A stretch of DNA of 46,920 bases from a virus. The notes below the pieces were generated by a model that did no database searches, had not been told where the DNA came from, and saw only the letters and a program-made list of their open reading frames with translations. Positions 1 to 6,924 of the stretch are shown here, piece after piece. Made by a program: the position numbers and the translations under genes. Within the stretch, counting starts at the first letter, position 1, and each line of letters opens with the position of its first letter. The stretch covers positions 1 to 46,920 of the IMG/VR virus record IMGVR_UViG_3300005962_000016. One strand, 5' to 3'.

Positions 1-121
1 AGAGATAGAAGAAGAACTATTCTCATAAATACATGGAAAGCTACTTATTTTGATGTTAATGAAGAAAAACTTTTAAATTTAACAAAGGAAGCAAAGGAAT
101 TTGGAATAGACCTTTTTGTTC
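1..121. repeat. Terminal direct repeat, left copy
   Basis: Bases 1-121 are identical to 46800-46920. An exact end-to-end overlap of this size is what an assembler leaves on a circular or circularly permuted molecule. It lies inside the decayed alpha-galactosidase reading frame, which reads continuously from the right end into the left end. It is therefore an assembly overlap, not a biological terminal repeat. Confidence 0.9.
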
Positions 122-1216
122 TGAATGATGGATGGTTTGGAGAAAGAAATAACGATACATCCTCTTTTGGAGATTGGTATACAAATAGGAGAAAAATTCC
201 AAGTAGCCTTGAGGGTTTGGGAAAGAAATTAAATAAAATAGGATTGAAATTTGGGCTTTGGTTTGAACCAGAAATGATATCTCCTAATAGCGAATTATAT
301 AGAAAATATCCTGATTGGATCATACAAGTTAAAGGAAGATCCCTCTCCTAAAGTAGAAATAAATATGTTCTTGATATAACCAGAAAGGAATTAAGAAAAG
401 AAGTTTTAAGAATAATAAAGGAAATACTAAGGTCTGCACCCATAGAGTATGTAAAATGGAATATGGATAGACCTTTAACAGAAGTAGGATCTCTTGCTTT
501 AGAGTCTGAAAGACAAAAAGAAGTTTTCCATAGATATGTTTTAGCTCTCTATGAAATGATGTATGAATTAATAAGGGAATTTTCCCATATACTTTTTGAA
601 GGATGTTCCATAGGCTGGGGAAGATTTGATATAGGAATTTTGTACTATATGCCATAAATCTGGACCAGTAATAACACCAATGCTAAAGAAAGTCAGTAAG
701 GTTGAAAATTTAATATGGAACAAGCATAGTTTATCCTCTTATCAGTATTTTCGCTCATGTCTCTGTGATCTCCAATCATCAAGTAAGTAGAACTACTCCT
801 TTATAGACCTAAAGATATGTAGCAATGTCTGGAAGCTTTGGATACGAATTGGACCTAATAACACTTTCCTCTCAAGAAAAGAGAAAATCCAAAAACAAAT
901 AGAATTCTTTAAAAAAATTGAGCATATAGTTCATCAAGGAGATTTTTATAGACTAATAAGTCTCTTTGAAGAAAATGCAGGAGCTTGGATGTTTATAGTT
1001 CAAAATAAAAAGAAAGCTTTTGTAGTTTATGTGGATATATTAGCAGAACCAAATCTTCCTTTTAAAAGATTAAAGCTTGATGGATTAGACTCAAATAAGA
1101 AATACAAAAGAGAAGGAAAAGAAAAGATATATTTTGGAGATGAGTTAATCAATAGAGGAATTATTAAGAGCTGAAGGAGTATTTACCAAGATTTTATCCA
1201 ACTTCCTTTGAAGTGG
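1..1216 (+). pseudogene. Decayed GH36 alpha-galactosidase, C-terminal two thirds
   Basis: Continuation across the circle junction of the pseudogene that begins at 45841. Recognisable family blocks in order: a WFEPEM segment near 260-280, a VKW-N-M-D-R segment at 451-471, an EGCS-x-GWGRFD segment near 598-630, and the C-terminal end LPLKW near 1200-1216. GH36 enzymes hydrolyse terminal alpha-1,6-galactosides such as melibiose. The copy is dead: there is an in-frame stop near 350, frame changes near 660-860, and the usual nucleophile block KWDMN reads KWNMD, so the catalytic Asp is Asn. The stop codon is lost and the frame runs into unrelated GC-rich DNA at 1217. It looks like degraded host DNA carried on the phage element. 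Confidence 0.85.
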
Positions 1217-1573
1217 TACCTTTGTCCCTGCCTAGTGCCTTTATGTGTGATGTTTTTTAATTGGCTTGCGCATCGCCCATGCCCCACGCGCTCCACCTGC
1301 CCTATCCCTGCTAAGTAAACGCTCGTATCACATGCCAATTTTCAACCACCTGAATATAATCTAAGCAAGATCTTTTCTTATTTCTCTTAGATTGCCACTT
1401 TCTGAAATGAAGAGAGAATAGAACTAGTTAGTTAGGGAATAAGAGTGATTAGAGTTTTCAGATTGTTTTCAGATTTAGGACCTTTCTTTTCAATTGGAAT
1501 TCATGTAGAGAGAGTATTTTAGAAAAGGAATAGCTTTGGAAAAAAGGAATTATCTTGGTTGAAAACGCATTTA
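1217..1573. other. Non-coding spacer with a short GC-rich insert
   Basis: No gene is supported here. Bases about 1262-1312 are far richer in G+C than everything around them. They are enclosed by an inverted repeat, AATTGGC at 1259-1265 and GCCAATT at 1334-1340. The patch begins exactly where the alpha-galactosidase pseudogene loses its stop codon, so it may mark a rearrangement breakpoint or a small structured RNA or insertion. The remainder, 1341-1573, is AT-rich with no recognisable signal. Confidence 0.4.
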
Positions 1574-1619
1574 AAAGAAGAGGGGATTTCTCGGATTTTC
1601 TCCGTTACTCTCCCCTCTT
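1574..1619 (-). terminator. Intrinsic terminator ending the leftmost minus-strand operon
   Basis: On the minus strand AAGAGGGGA (1611-1619) pairs with TCCCCTCTT (1578-1586), followed by CTTTT. A smaller CGG/CCG hairpin sits in the loop. It lies about 30 bases after the last small gene of the operon. Confidence 0.75.
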
Positions 1620-1650
1620 TGTTAATTTTCTCTTATTTTTGAGGTATCTA

Positions 1651-1734
1651 TTAAGTGATCATCTCCCACTCTGAATAGCTTCTAAGAAAGTCATAAAATC
1701 TATTTTCCAAGTGTCCTAAATTCTCTTTTTCCAT
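1651..1734 (-). CDS. Hypothetical 27-residue peptide
   Basis: A short frame beginning at ATG 1732-1734 behind a strong GGAGGTGG Shine-Dalgarno and ending in tandem stops. It is acidic and aromatic (MEKENLGHLE start), with no recognisable domain. It is the last gene before the terminator at 1574-1619 and starts 12 bases after the preceding gene, so it is probably translated from the same mRNA. The main support is the ribosome site, because the frame itself is short. Confidence 0.5.
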   Translation of the reverse strand: MEKENLGHLENRFYDFLRSYSEWEMIT

Positions 1735-1746
1735 TCTACCACCTCC

Positions 1747-1863
1747 CTAAAGCCACCATCTCATTTTATCTTCAGTCTTTTTGAGCCTATTATCTAACTC
1801 TATAATCTTTACGTAGTTTGCAAATGCTACCGCAAACGCTAACGCTAAGAGAAAATATATCAT
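1747..1863 (-). CDS. Small membrane-anchored peptide (38 aa)
   Basis: Starts at ATG 1861-1863, overlapping the stop of the upstream gene as ATGA, with GGAGGGATAAGCA upstream. This arrangement indicates translational coupling. Residues 2-18 are a hydrophobic helix (MIYFLLALAFAVAFA), followed by a charged helical tail. This suggests a single-pass inner membrane peptide with a cytoplasmic or periplasmic tail. The function is unknown. Small membrane peptides of this kind are common in phage early operons. Confidence 0.6.
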   Translation of the reverse strand: MIYFLLALAFAVAFANYVKIIELDNRLKKTEDKMRWWL

Positions 1864-2489
1864 TGCTTATCCCTCCTTGCTTTTATTTCTATTATTTCTT
1901 TGTCCACTACATCGAACACTATTACGAGACTTAATTTGTCTCCTTTTGCTTTGCAATAAAACTCAATCCCGGGATCCCAGTTATCACTGTTGAATATGTA
2001 TTTGCTAAAGTCTTCGAAGATAGTTTTTACTCCATCTTTATCTGTTTCGACTTTTATATTGCCTTCACTGATCTCTTCTATATTGCCTTTTGCTATTTTT
2101 TCCATTACCCCAATAAATCCGCCGTCTTCATAACGGTTATAATAAACTTCAAATTTCTGATTGTTTAGATATTTATCTAGCCACTTCTTTAATTTTCTTT
2201 CGTATTTTGCAAATTCTTTATCAAAGTCTACTAAAATGATCTTTACACCTTCCCCCAATGTATTTCTTAGTATGATTGTTTTGTATTCTTTTTCTATTGT
2301 GTAATCCCCTTCTTCAAATCCGTAATACTTAGCATATAAGATCTTTTCTACTTCCTCAATCTTTTTCCCCCGCTCTAGCATTTTTCTAACATCTTTAGCA
2401 ATTTTAACTAATGTTTTATCTATCATCTTGTTCTCCTTATAAGATGCAAAACCCCAATCCCTGTAAGCTTCAAAATACATTCCTAACAT
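1860..2489 (-). CDS. Hypothetical protein, 209 aa
   Basis: Start chosen at ATG 2487-2489 because AAGGAGGCTGATAGC lies immediately upstream. A longer frame to 2525 exists but would put this ribosome site inside the gene. The protein is Lys/Glu-rich with a helical N-terminal half and a more beta-like C-terminal half, and has no motif I recognise. It is the first gene behind the promoter at 2553-2581. The mRNA leader carries a hairpin (GACAAGC/GCTTGTC, 2521-2544) near its 5' end, which could stabilise the transcript. Role unknown; position suggests an early phage protein. Confidence 0.75.
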   Translation of the reverse strand: MLGMYFEAYRDWGFASYKENKMIDKTLVKIAKDVRKMLERGKKIEEVEKILYAKYYGFEEGDYTIEKEYKTIILRNTLGEGVKIILVDFDKEFAKYERKLKKWLDKYLNNQKFEVYYNRYEDGGFIGVMEKIAKGNIEEISEGNIKVETDKDGVKTIFEDFSKYIFNSDNWDPGIEFYCKAKGDKLSLVIVFDVVDKEIIEIKARRDKQ

Positions 2490-2552
2490 GCTATCAGCCT
2501 CCTTTTCGCTTAGTTTTTTCGACAAGCTTTTTTTATCGCTTGTCTGATGCTA

Positions 2553-2581
2553 ATACTATCATATGTTTTATTTTTTGTCAA
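2553..2581 (-). promoter_or_regulatory. Sigma-A-type promoter for the 1.6-2.5 kb operon
   Basis: Minus strand TTGACA (2576-2581), 17-base spacer, TAGTAT (2553-2558). It sits about 60 bases upstream of the gene start at 2489. Nine bases upstream of the -35 is a conserved box shared with the 43.6 kb promoter. Confidence 0.8.
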
Positions 2582-2590
2582 CCATTCAAT

Positions 2591-2611
2591 CCTATATTGA
2601 TTTTGCCTACA
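2591..2611. promoter_or_regulatory. Shared upstream box, copy at 2.6 kb
   Basis: Plus strand CCTATATTGATTTTGCCTA. It matches CCAATATAGATTTTGCCTA at 43667-43685 at all but two positions. Both copies lie exactly 9 bases upstream of a TTGACA -35 element on the minus strand. Related boxes lie upstream of the small terminase gene. Probably a binding site for a phage transcription factor. Confidence 0.6.
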
Positions 2612-2725
2612 TTTTTAGCACTCTCCACCCTACACCAACCACTTTTAAATTTCATTTTAAATTCCTTTTTTCTTTTCTCTTATTACTGTCTTTTAATACT
2701 TCTTATTACAACTCCCACATATCCA

Positions 2726-2883
2726 GTAGAAAACCTGCAAAGTGGAAAACTCACGAGTGGAAAACTTAAAGGTGGAAAACTATAGTGTGGAAAACTGACA
2801 GGGGAAAACGACCAAGAGGAAAACAGAGCAGTGGAAAACATCAGCTTGGAAAACTGAAATAGAGCCTTGACAAGATGGAAAAC
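2726..2883. repeat. Iteron-like array: ten GTGGAAAAC motifs at about 15-bp spacing
   Basis: Copies of GTGGAAAAC or close variants start at 2726, 2742, 2757, 2772, 2787, 2801, 2816, 2831, 2846 and 2875. The 5-7 bases between copies are all different, and the 2846-2875 gap equals two periods. A conserved 9-mer with unconserved spacers at a fixed period is typical of protein-binding iterons. The last copy lies inside the spacer of the plus-strand promoter at 2867-2895, so a bound protein would control that promoter. Alternatives are a replication or partition site. Confidence 0.8.
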
Positions 2884-2895
2884 TGCGATTAGAAT
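2867..2895 (+). promoter_or_regulatory. Sigma-A-type promoter for a short plus-strand RNA
   Basis: TTGACA (2867-2872), 17-base spacer, TAGAAT (2890-2895). One GTGGAAAAC-type repeat (2875-2883) lies between the two elements and nine more lie upstream. This layout suggests repression or activation by the repeat-binding protein. Confidence 0.75.
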
Positions 2896-2901
2896 AAAGT
2901 T

Positions 2902-2966
2902 AGTTCATGCTATCAACCCCCTTTCAATATACCCCCAAGTCCAGAAAAGGGCTTGGGGATTTTTTT
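2902..2966 (+). ncRNA. Predicted small RNA of about 65 nt
   Basis: A near-consensus promoter is followed about 35 bases later by a very strong intrinsic terminator, leaving room only for a short RNA. There is no open frame with a ribosome site. The RNA is antisense to the 3' half of the small minus-strand frame at 2913-3038. It is also complementary to a GGGGGTTGATAGC-ATG ribosome site at about 2903-2918. Promoter, iterons and antisense position resemble plasmid copy-control RNAs, but the target is inferred. Confidence 0.55.
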
Positions 2967-3038
2967 AATGTAATTTACAAATATTTTACTTTTTGCTTTT
3001 TGCATCACTTCTTTACTATTCTCAGCTAATATGCTCAC
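2913..3038 (-). CDS. Possible small protein, 41 aa
   Basis: GTG start at 3036-3038 behind a purine-rich GGGAGGGGGGG stretch. It encodes a basic helix followed by a Pro/Gly-rich tail (IPKPFSGLGG). No family is recognised. The plus-strand terminator at 2933-2966 lies within the frame, so either the gene is regulated by the antisense RNA or the frame is fortuitous. It follows the AcrIII-1 gene by 26 bases in the same direction. Confidence 0.35.
   Translation of the reverse strand: MSILAENSKEVMQKAKSKIFVNYIKKIPKPFSGLGGILKGG
2933..2966 (+). terminator. Intrinsic terminator of the 2.9 kb small RNA
   Basis: CCCCAAGTCC (2933-2942) pairs with GGGCTTGGGG (2949-2958) around an AGAAAA loop, followed by ATTTTTTT. 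The T-run is only on the plus strand, which fixes the direction. Confidence 0.85.
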
Positions 3039-3064
3039 TCTAAGCCCCCCCTCCCCCCATAAGT

Positions 3065-3430
3065 TTATTTCACAGTTATTGGTATATATGATATAACCCC
3101 AAATTCAACCATTCCTGCGTTTATTAGATCCTGCAATTCTTGGCTGTTTAGGACTTTCCCTTCCTCAAGTCTTTGTTTTAGTTTTATTACCAGTGCTACA
3201 TCTTTTTCTTGGAACTCAATTGTAATTCTGTTTACCGGCACTTCGTAATTAAGAATATCAGTTAGAAGTTTTGCTGTTGCCTCGTGCCCGATTGCAGAAA
3301 CTACTTCATAGCCTTCGCTTCTTAGCTCGTTAAAAGTTTCTATAAACTTTTGCTTATCTACTATCTCAAACGCATAAATTCCTTCATTGGGCATAATTGG
3401 TGCATTCAACAGGTATAGTTTGCTTCCCAT
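3065..3430 (-). CDS. acrIII-1: AcrIII-1-like viral ring nuclease (DUF1874 / STIV B116 family), type III anti-CRISPR
   Basis: 121 aa, the usual length of the family. DUF1874 proteins of archaeal viruses and some bacteriophages bind and rapidly cleave cyclic tetra-adenylate, the second messenger of type III CRISPR, and so switch off Csm6/Csx1-type effectors. Visible hallmarks: N-terminal YLLNA (Asn9), the SAIGHEAT block with catalytic-type His49, and the C-terminal QRLEEGKVL block with Arg87 and Glu89/90. Each aligns with the corresponding block of STIV B116 and SIRV gp29 as I remember them. The start at ATG 3428-3430 follows AAAGGGGTGATAG and overlaps the upstream stop (TAATG). It sits in a cluster of tiny early genes, as expected for a counter-defence protein needed soon after entry. 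A cellular-type Crn2 ring nuclease is the alternative, but no Cas genes are nearby. Confidence 0.88.
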   Translation of the reverse strand: MGSKLYLLNAPIMPNEGIYAFEIVDKQKFIETFNELRSEGYEVVSAIGHEATAKLLTDILNYEVPVNRITIEFQEKDVALVIKLKQRLEEGKVLNSQELQDLINAGMVEFGVISYIPITVK

Positions 3431-3792
3431 TAGCTATCACCCCTTTCTAAAAAAACATAGATTGCTTCGTAAGTGCAATCAGGATACCTTAAAAGAACCG
3501 ATATCTCAAATTTCCTATCTAAATAGTCCCACCAGATATCTTCGCCGTAGGCATAAACCCTTTCTTTTAGGTAGTGCATTATCTCTTTTATTTGTTGCTC
3601 TTTTTTGTCTTCAGTTAGTGTGTAGTATCTCTGAGATATTGTAGACATCTTCTTTTTAGCAAGGTCTCTTATAAATCCTTCCTCCTCTATCATTTCCTGA
3701 TATCCCTCTGGATCTACTACAACACCACTTGGGAAGTCTGCCCACATCTTAATCTCCTCTTCAAGCCTTTCAATTTTTTCTCTATTAATCAA
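3430..3792 (-). CDS. Hypothetical protein, 120 aa
   Basis: TTG start at 3790-3792 with GGGAGGTGGGATA directly upstream. The protein is acidic and largely helical, with no recognisable motif. It is translationally coupled to the AcrIII-1 gene through a TAATG overlap, so the two are made together. That neighbourhood makes a host-takeover or counter-defence role possible, but nothing in the sequence shows it. Confidence 0.7.
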   Translation of the reverse strand: MINREKIERLEEEIKMWADFPSGVVVDPEGYQEMIEEEGFIRDLAKKKMSTISQRYYTLTEDKKEQQIKEIMHYLKERVYAYGEDIWWDYLDRKFEISVLLRYPDCTYEAIYVFLERGDS

Positions 3793-3807
3793 TATCCCAC
3801 CTCCCTT

Positions 3808-4206
3808 TTAGGTAAGATAAGAGTAGATGATCATCCTCTGATATCTTTCTCCACCTCTTTCTTTTCTATACATGACGTAAATAACAAGCCCTTTGTAGTC
3901 TTTGAGAAGGTTCTTAAGCACATCTACATCTCCAACGGGCTCTGGATCATCTTCTCCGTAGCTTGCTGATCCAGATTTTGAAATATATGGCAATTCCTTA
4001 AAGTGGTCTCCATCTTGGATGTAGAATAGCTCCTTAACAACATCGGGACCGTATACCCAGTCCCAATAGTCTACATAACCAATCTCATCACCAAATGTAT
4101 CCATAAATTCCTCAGGAGTGTATTCATATACGTAAGCTGTCTTATAGGCAGGATACTCCTCAAAAAATCTTTTGATGTTAGGATCTCTTAAAACTAACGC
4201 TCTCAT
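3808..4206 (-). CDS. Hypothetical protein, 132 aa
   Basis: ATG at 4204-4206 is preferred over an in-frame GTG at 4213-4215, because GGGGAGGTGAT ends four bases before the ATG. Acidic, Tyr/Asp-rich N-terminal half (EEYPAYKTAYVYEYTPEEF) and a C-terminal beta-rich part with a basic RKERGGERY patch. No family recognised. It is the second gene of the operon started at 4390-4418. Confidence 0.7.
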   Translation of the reverse strand: MRALVLRDPNIKRFFEEYPAYKTAYVYEYTPEEFMDTFGDEIGYVDYWDWVYGPDVVKELFYIQDGDHFKELPYISKSGSASYGEDDPEPVGDVDVLKNLLKDYKGLVIYVMYRKERGGERYQRMIIYSYLT

Positions 4207-4211
4207 TAATA

Positions 4212-4355
4212 TCACCTCCCCTCTATTTCTGAAAGAAGCTCTTGCAACAAATCTTCGTTCTTTAGAATGTAGTCTAAGATTTCTCTTTCATCCTTGAACA
4301 CAAAATATCCTCTTCTCTCAAGATAATCAATCATCTCTAAAAAATCTGCATACAT
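4212..4355 (-). CDS. Small acidic protein, 47 aa
   Basis: ATG at 4353-4355 follows GGGGGTGATAAG. The frame ends at TGA 4212-4214, just before the next gene's start. The sequence is helical and leucine/acid-rich (FLEMIDYLERRGYF, DLLQELLSEIEGR), resembling the many short phage proteins that bind a host partner. It is the first gene behind the 4.4 kb promoter. No function can be assigned. Confidence 0.7.
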   Translation of the reverse strand: MYADFLEMIDYLERRGYFVFKDEREILDYILKNEDLLQELLSEIEGR

Positions 4356-4389
4356 CTTATCACCCCCAATCATTTCTCTTTTTGATCTT

Positions 4390-4418
4390 ATAATATCACA
4401 CTTTTGTTTTTATGTCAA
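4390..4418 (-). promoter_or_regulatory. Sigma-A-type promoter for the AcrIII-1 gene cluster
   Basis: Minus strand TTGACA (4413-4418), 17-base spacer, TATTAT (4390-4395), about 35 bases before the 47-aa gene. It lies just downstream of the preceding operon's terminator, so this cluster is an independent, probably strong early unit. Confidence 0.85.
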
Positions 4419-4433
4419 CAATAAAATTTAAAA

Positions 4434-4467
4434 ACAAAAAAGGCGAGGGGTGGGGGAGCCCTCGCCC
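4434..4467 (-). terminator. Intrinsic terminator of the replication/early operon
   Basis: On the minus strand GGCGAGGG (4459-4466) pairs with CCCTCGCC (4442-4449), followed by TTTTTTG. It lies six bases after the stop of the 177-aa gene. Confidence 0.85.
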
Positions 4468-4472
4468 TTCTG

Positions 4473-5006
4473 TTATTGATACAAGTTTACAAGTTTGTTA
4501 TACTCTCTCATCACCTCCTCCCATAGATCCCCAAGATCTGTAAAATTTTCCAAATAGGAGATCATTCTTTCTTCATATTCCTCATCGGTTAGTTCTAATT
4601 TTTCTGCAATCTCTTCTATGTCCATTTCTTCTATTACATTATCTACCTCATCCTCGATTATTCCTTCATCTAATAAAATTTCTCTTAGTCTATCAAAGTC
4701 TTCTGGATAGAAAAAGTCTTCTGGAGAAGCTGAAAACCAAGTGCTTTCGTAATTCTTTGGGATATCATAAACCTTTACCAAATGCGCTTGCCTAACTACT
4801 CCTTCCCCTGTAGTAAAACCAACTGGGATAAAAATTCCGGTTGAAAGATCAAAGTAAACTATACCGTCTTTTAACCCCGGGACATAGCTTCTCCAAGCCA
4901 TCCTGATGATATCTTCTAAACTTTTTTCAAAGAACTTCTCTTCCAACTTTTCGAGAGGAAGAAGATCTACCTCATATTTATTCCCAAAAACATCTCTTAA
5001 AATCAT
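4473..5006 (-). CDS. Hypothetical protein, 177 aa
   Basis: ATG 5004-5006 follows GGGAGGTGATAAG. The N-terminal half is beta-like. The C-terminal half is strongly acidic and helical (a run of Glu/Asp near residues 115-160), suggesting a DNA-mimic or host-protein-binding surface, though this is only composition. It is the last gene of the early operon, followed directly by a terminator. No homologous family recognised. Confidence 0.7.
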   Translation of the reverse strand: MILRDVFGNKYEVDLLPLEKLEEKFFEKSLEDIIRMAWRSYVPGLKDGIVYFDLSTGIFIPVGFTTGEGVVRQAHLVKVYDIPKNYESTWFSASPEDFFYPEDFDRLREILLDEGIIEDEVDNVIEEMDIEEIAEKLELTDEEYEERMISYLENFTDLGDLWEEVMREYNKLVNLYQ

Positions 5007-5027
5007 CTTATCACCTCCCTTAAAAGG

Positions 5028-5264
5028 TTATTTTGTCGGAGTTTTCTTTTTGCTTGAAAAATTTGCTATGACGTATTCTCTTAGTGCACTGGCTGGTATT
5101 CTCCATCTGTTGCCTACCTTGACTGCCTTTAGCTCTCCTCTATTGATTAGGATAGTGATATATCTTGAATTAAATTTTAATATGTTAGCTACTTCATCAG
5201 TGGTTAAGAACTCTTCTTTTAAAATATCCTCATTAACAACGTTCTCTAATTCTCTCTTTTCCAT
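5028..5264 (-). CDS. Excisionase/MerR-type helix-turn-helix protein (HTH_17), 78 aa
   Basis: Residues about 19-65 carry the classic pattern of small excisionase-like DNA-binding proteins: FLTTDEVANIL, then the recognition helix, then a KVGNRWRIP wing and an ALREYV end. Such proteins bind DNA as architectural factors or regulators. Start at ATG 5262-5264 after GGGAGGTGAGAG, inside the 3' end of the upstream gene. No integrase is present, so a role in excision is unlikely. Transcription control, for example of the boxes at 2.6, 42.3 and 43.7 kb, is more plausible. A paralogous domain ends the gene at 5568-6191. Confidence 0.75.
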   Translation of the reverse strand: MEKRELENVVNEDILKEEFLTTDEVANILKFNSRYITILINRGELKAVKVGNRWRIPASALREYVIANFSSKKKTPTK

Positions 5265-5608
5265 TCTCTCACCTCCCACTTCTGAATTATATTTTTTTGA
5301 AGCTTGTAGGCTTTCGCCTCGCTAATTAACATCTTTGAGCAAACTCCTTTCATTGTTAGACCTTCCCAGAAACGATACCTTATAAAATCCTGCTCCTCTT
5401 TTGTCAGGGTGGCATACCATAGAAAAAAATCATCAATCTGTTTTGTCAGCTCGATATACTCGCTAAGCAACTCGCCAAGCTCATCATCGCAAGAGAAATC
5501 TTTGAGAAATACAATTCTCTCTTGGAGATTTTTAGCCCTCCTATAGAGAGACAGGAATTGAGCTAGATCATTCAGACTGTTTTTGATCTTGTTCCTCATA
5601 GACATCAT
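5246..5608 (-). CDS. Sigma region 4 / ArpU-like phage transcriptional regulator
   Basis: 120 aa. The C-terminal part reads LTKEEQDFIRYRFWEGLTMKG followed by an SEAKAYKLQK helix. This matches the layout of sigma-70 region 4-like phage regulators (ArpU/RinA/DUF1492 types), which activate late genes. The N-terminal half is helical. The exact start is uncertain: ATG 5606-5608 has a weak AAGGGC ahead, and a second in-frame ATG lies three codons on. Overlaps both neighbours, so it is translated as part of the operon. It is a candidate activator of the late promoter near 42.33 kb, by inference. Confidence 0.6.
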   Translation of the reverse strand: MMSMRNKIKNSLNDLAQFLSLYRRAKNLQERIVFLKDFSCDDELGELLSEYIELTKQIDDFFLWYATLTKEEQDFIRYRFWEGLTMKGVCSKMLISEAKAYKLQKNIIQKWEVREWKREN

Positions 5609-6191
5609 GCCCTTGTTTCAATTTTAAAACTTCACTTTCTGGAATTCTCCACTTAGCCCCTAACTTAACCGCTTTTATCTGACCAGTCCTGCACCAGTAA
5701 ACCACGGTGTCAGGAGGCAATTGGAAGATATCTGCCACATATTCTGGAGAATAAAAGTCCTCGGCAACTCTTTCGTAGGGGACTAAATTAGGGGCAGGTA
5801 AAGGCTTCCACTCTTCAGAAATACCTACAATAGACATAATCTTTTCCAGCTTTAATCTTATCTCATATCTCAACTCCTTGACAAGGTCTGGATCAAGATC
5901 TAAATTCTGACTGAGAAATTTAATTGCCTCTTGGTAGGATCCGCCCCCCTTCTTTTCAAAAATATATAGCCCAAGATTTGCAACCGCCTGAACTTCATTT
6001 GAAAATTTCTGCTTCCTAATGTTGTCTCTCCAGCCCTCTTCATCAACCCCAAATTCAAAGTTTATCGTAGCAAAGCCGGGATAATACTCCTTGTAGGGGA
6101 AATCTATAACCTGTAAAAGCTCGGGTATAGCTCGCACTTTTAGAGCTTCTCTTAATCTTTTTCTCGCATAACCCTTATAGACTAATATCAT
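5568..6191 (-). CDS. Hypothetical protein with C-terminal excisionase-type HTH, 207 aa
   Basis: Start at ATG 6189-6191 after GGGAGGTGATATC. Residues about 155-200 repeat the HTH_17 pattern of the neighbouring 78-aa protein (YVADIF, CRTGQIKAVKLGAKWRIP). The N-terminal 150 residues are unrecognised and include a Gly/Pro-poor helical core. It probably binds DNA through the C-terminal domain. Two such domains within 1.2 kb suggest duplication and divergence of one ancestral DNA-binding gene. Confidence 0.7.
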   Translation of the reverse strand: MILVYKGYARKRLREALKVRAIPELLQVIDFPYKEYYPGFATINFEFGVDEEGWRDNIRKQKFSNEVQAVANLGLYIFEKKGGGSYQEAIKFLSQNLDLDPDLVKELRYEIRLKLEKIMSIVGISEEWKPLPAPNLVPYERVAEDFYSPEYVADIFQLPPDTVVYWCRTGQIKAVKLGAKWRIPESEVLKLKQGHDVYEEQDQKQSE

Positions 6192-6195
6192 GATA

Positions 6196-6924
6196 TCACC
6201 TCCCATCATTTTCTTTTTGGGATATTATATAATATCTCCATTTATTTTTCAAGTCATTTTTTGAGCAAAAAGATCTAAAACTACAATACTTACATTCCCA
6301 TTCAAAACGAGGAAATCTCTTATAAATACCTTCCTCAAACTCATAAAGATCATACCAATCTCTTTCCACAATGTCTACCCACCTTCTGGCATCTATCTCA
6401 AACTCTTTCATTGAAAGATCATCTTTAGAAATATAGAGCAATCTTACACTGTCTGCTCTTACAAAATAAGCATCAATTAGCATTGCATAGTAAGAGACAA
6501 GCTGAAATATATGAAAAACACTAACTCCGCTGATCGTTGGGAACTTGACAGAATTAACAGTTTTAAAATCATAAAGTATTAATTTATCGCCATCTTGCAC
6601 AAGAGCATCAAGATGCCCTATTCTCTTATCGTCCTCAAGCTCCAGCTCCTTGAAGACTAATAATTTATGTTTTTCAAGAAAGTTCTGCAGATATATGTGA
6701 ATTATGTTCCCTATCTCAAAAATACGAAGAGCCCTCGGAGAGGGCGGATCCGAGGGCATTAAACCTCTTTTAAAAAGCACTCTCTTTAAAAAGCACTGCC
6801 CTGCCAAGGAGACACGGAACTTTTGAGGATGCTTATCTTGCTCATCAATTAGATCTTGCTCTAAGAGAGAGATTATAAAACTATCTTGTTCGGGGGTCTC
6901 AATCAAATAATTATTCCCGCTCAT
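6196..6924 (-). CDS. Cas4/RecB-like PD-(D/E)XK nuclease with iron-sulfur cysteines
   Basis: 242 aa. Catalytic signature of the PD-(D/E)XK fold: GHLDAL with His104 and Asp106, then LYDFKT with Asp119 and Lys121. Cys44 near the N-terminus and Cys211, Cys214 and Cys220 near the C-terminus are positioned like the four cluster ligands of Cas4/AddB nucleases. Such enzymes resect DNA ends. In phages they act in recombination and replication and can interfere with CRISPR adaptation. It lies among phage recombination and replication genes with overlaps on both sides. A Cas4 role in acquiring the spacers at 44.6 kb is possible but not shown, since Cas1 and Cas2 are absent. Confidence 0.8.
   Translation of the reverse strand: MSGNNYLIETPEQDSFIISLLEQDLIDEQDKHPQKFRVSLAGQCFLKRVLFKRGLMPSDPPSPRALRIFEIGNIIHIYLQNFLEKHKLLVFKELELEDDKRIGHLDALVQDGDKLILYDFKTVNSVKFPTISGVSVFHIFQLVSYYAMLIDAYFVRADSVRLLYISKDDLSMKEFEIDARRWVDIVERDWYDLYEFEEGIYKRFPRFEWECKYCSFRSFCSKNDLKNKWRYYIISQKENDGR

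Noticed and set aside
1-121. True terminal repeats of a linear phage genome
   Set aside because: The repeat lies within a host-like pseudogene that reads through the junction, and its exact length fits an assembly overlap.
2411-2785. Plus-strand frame ending in SGKL-like repeats
   Set aside because: The apparent peptide repeats are the GTGGAAAAC array read by chance; the frame runs against the real 209-aa gene and through its promoter and has no ribosome site.
5028-6191. Excisionase-like genes as evidence for site-specific integration
   Set aside because: No integrase or att-like repeats were seen; these HTH domains also occur in ordinary regulators.
6196-6924. Full CRISPR-Cas adaptation module with Cas4
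   Set aside because: No Cas1, Cas2 or effector gene is visible and the gene lies among replication genes, far from the array.
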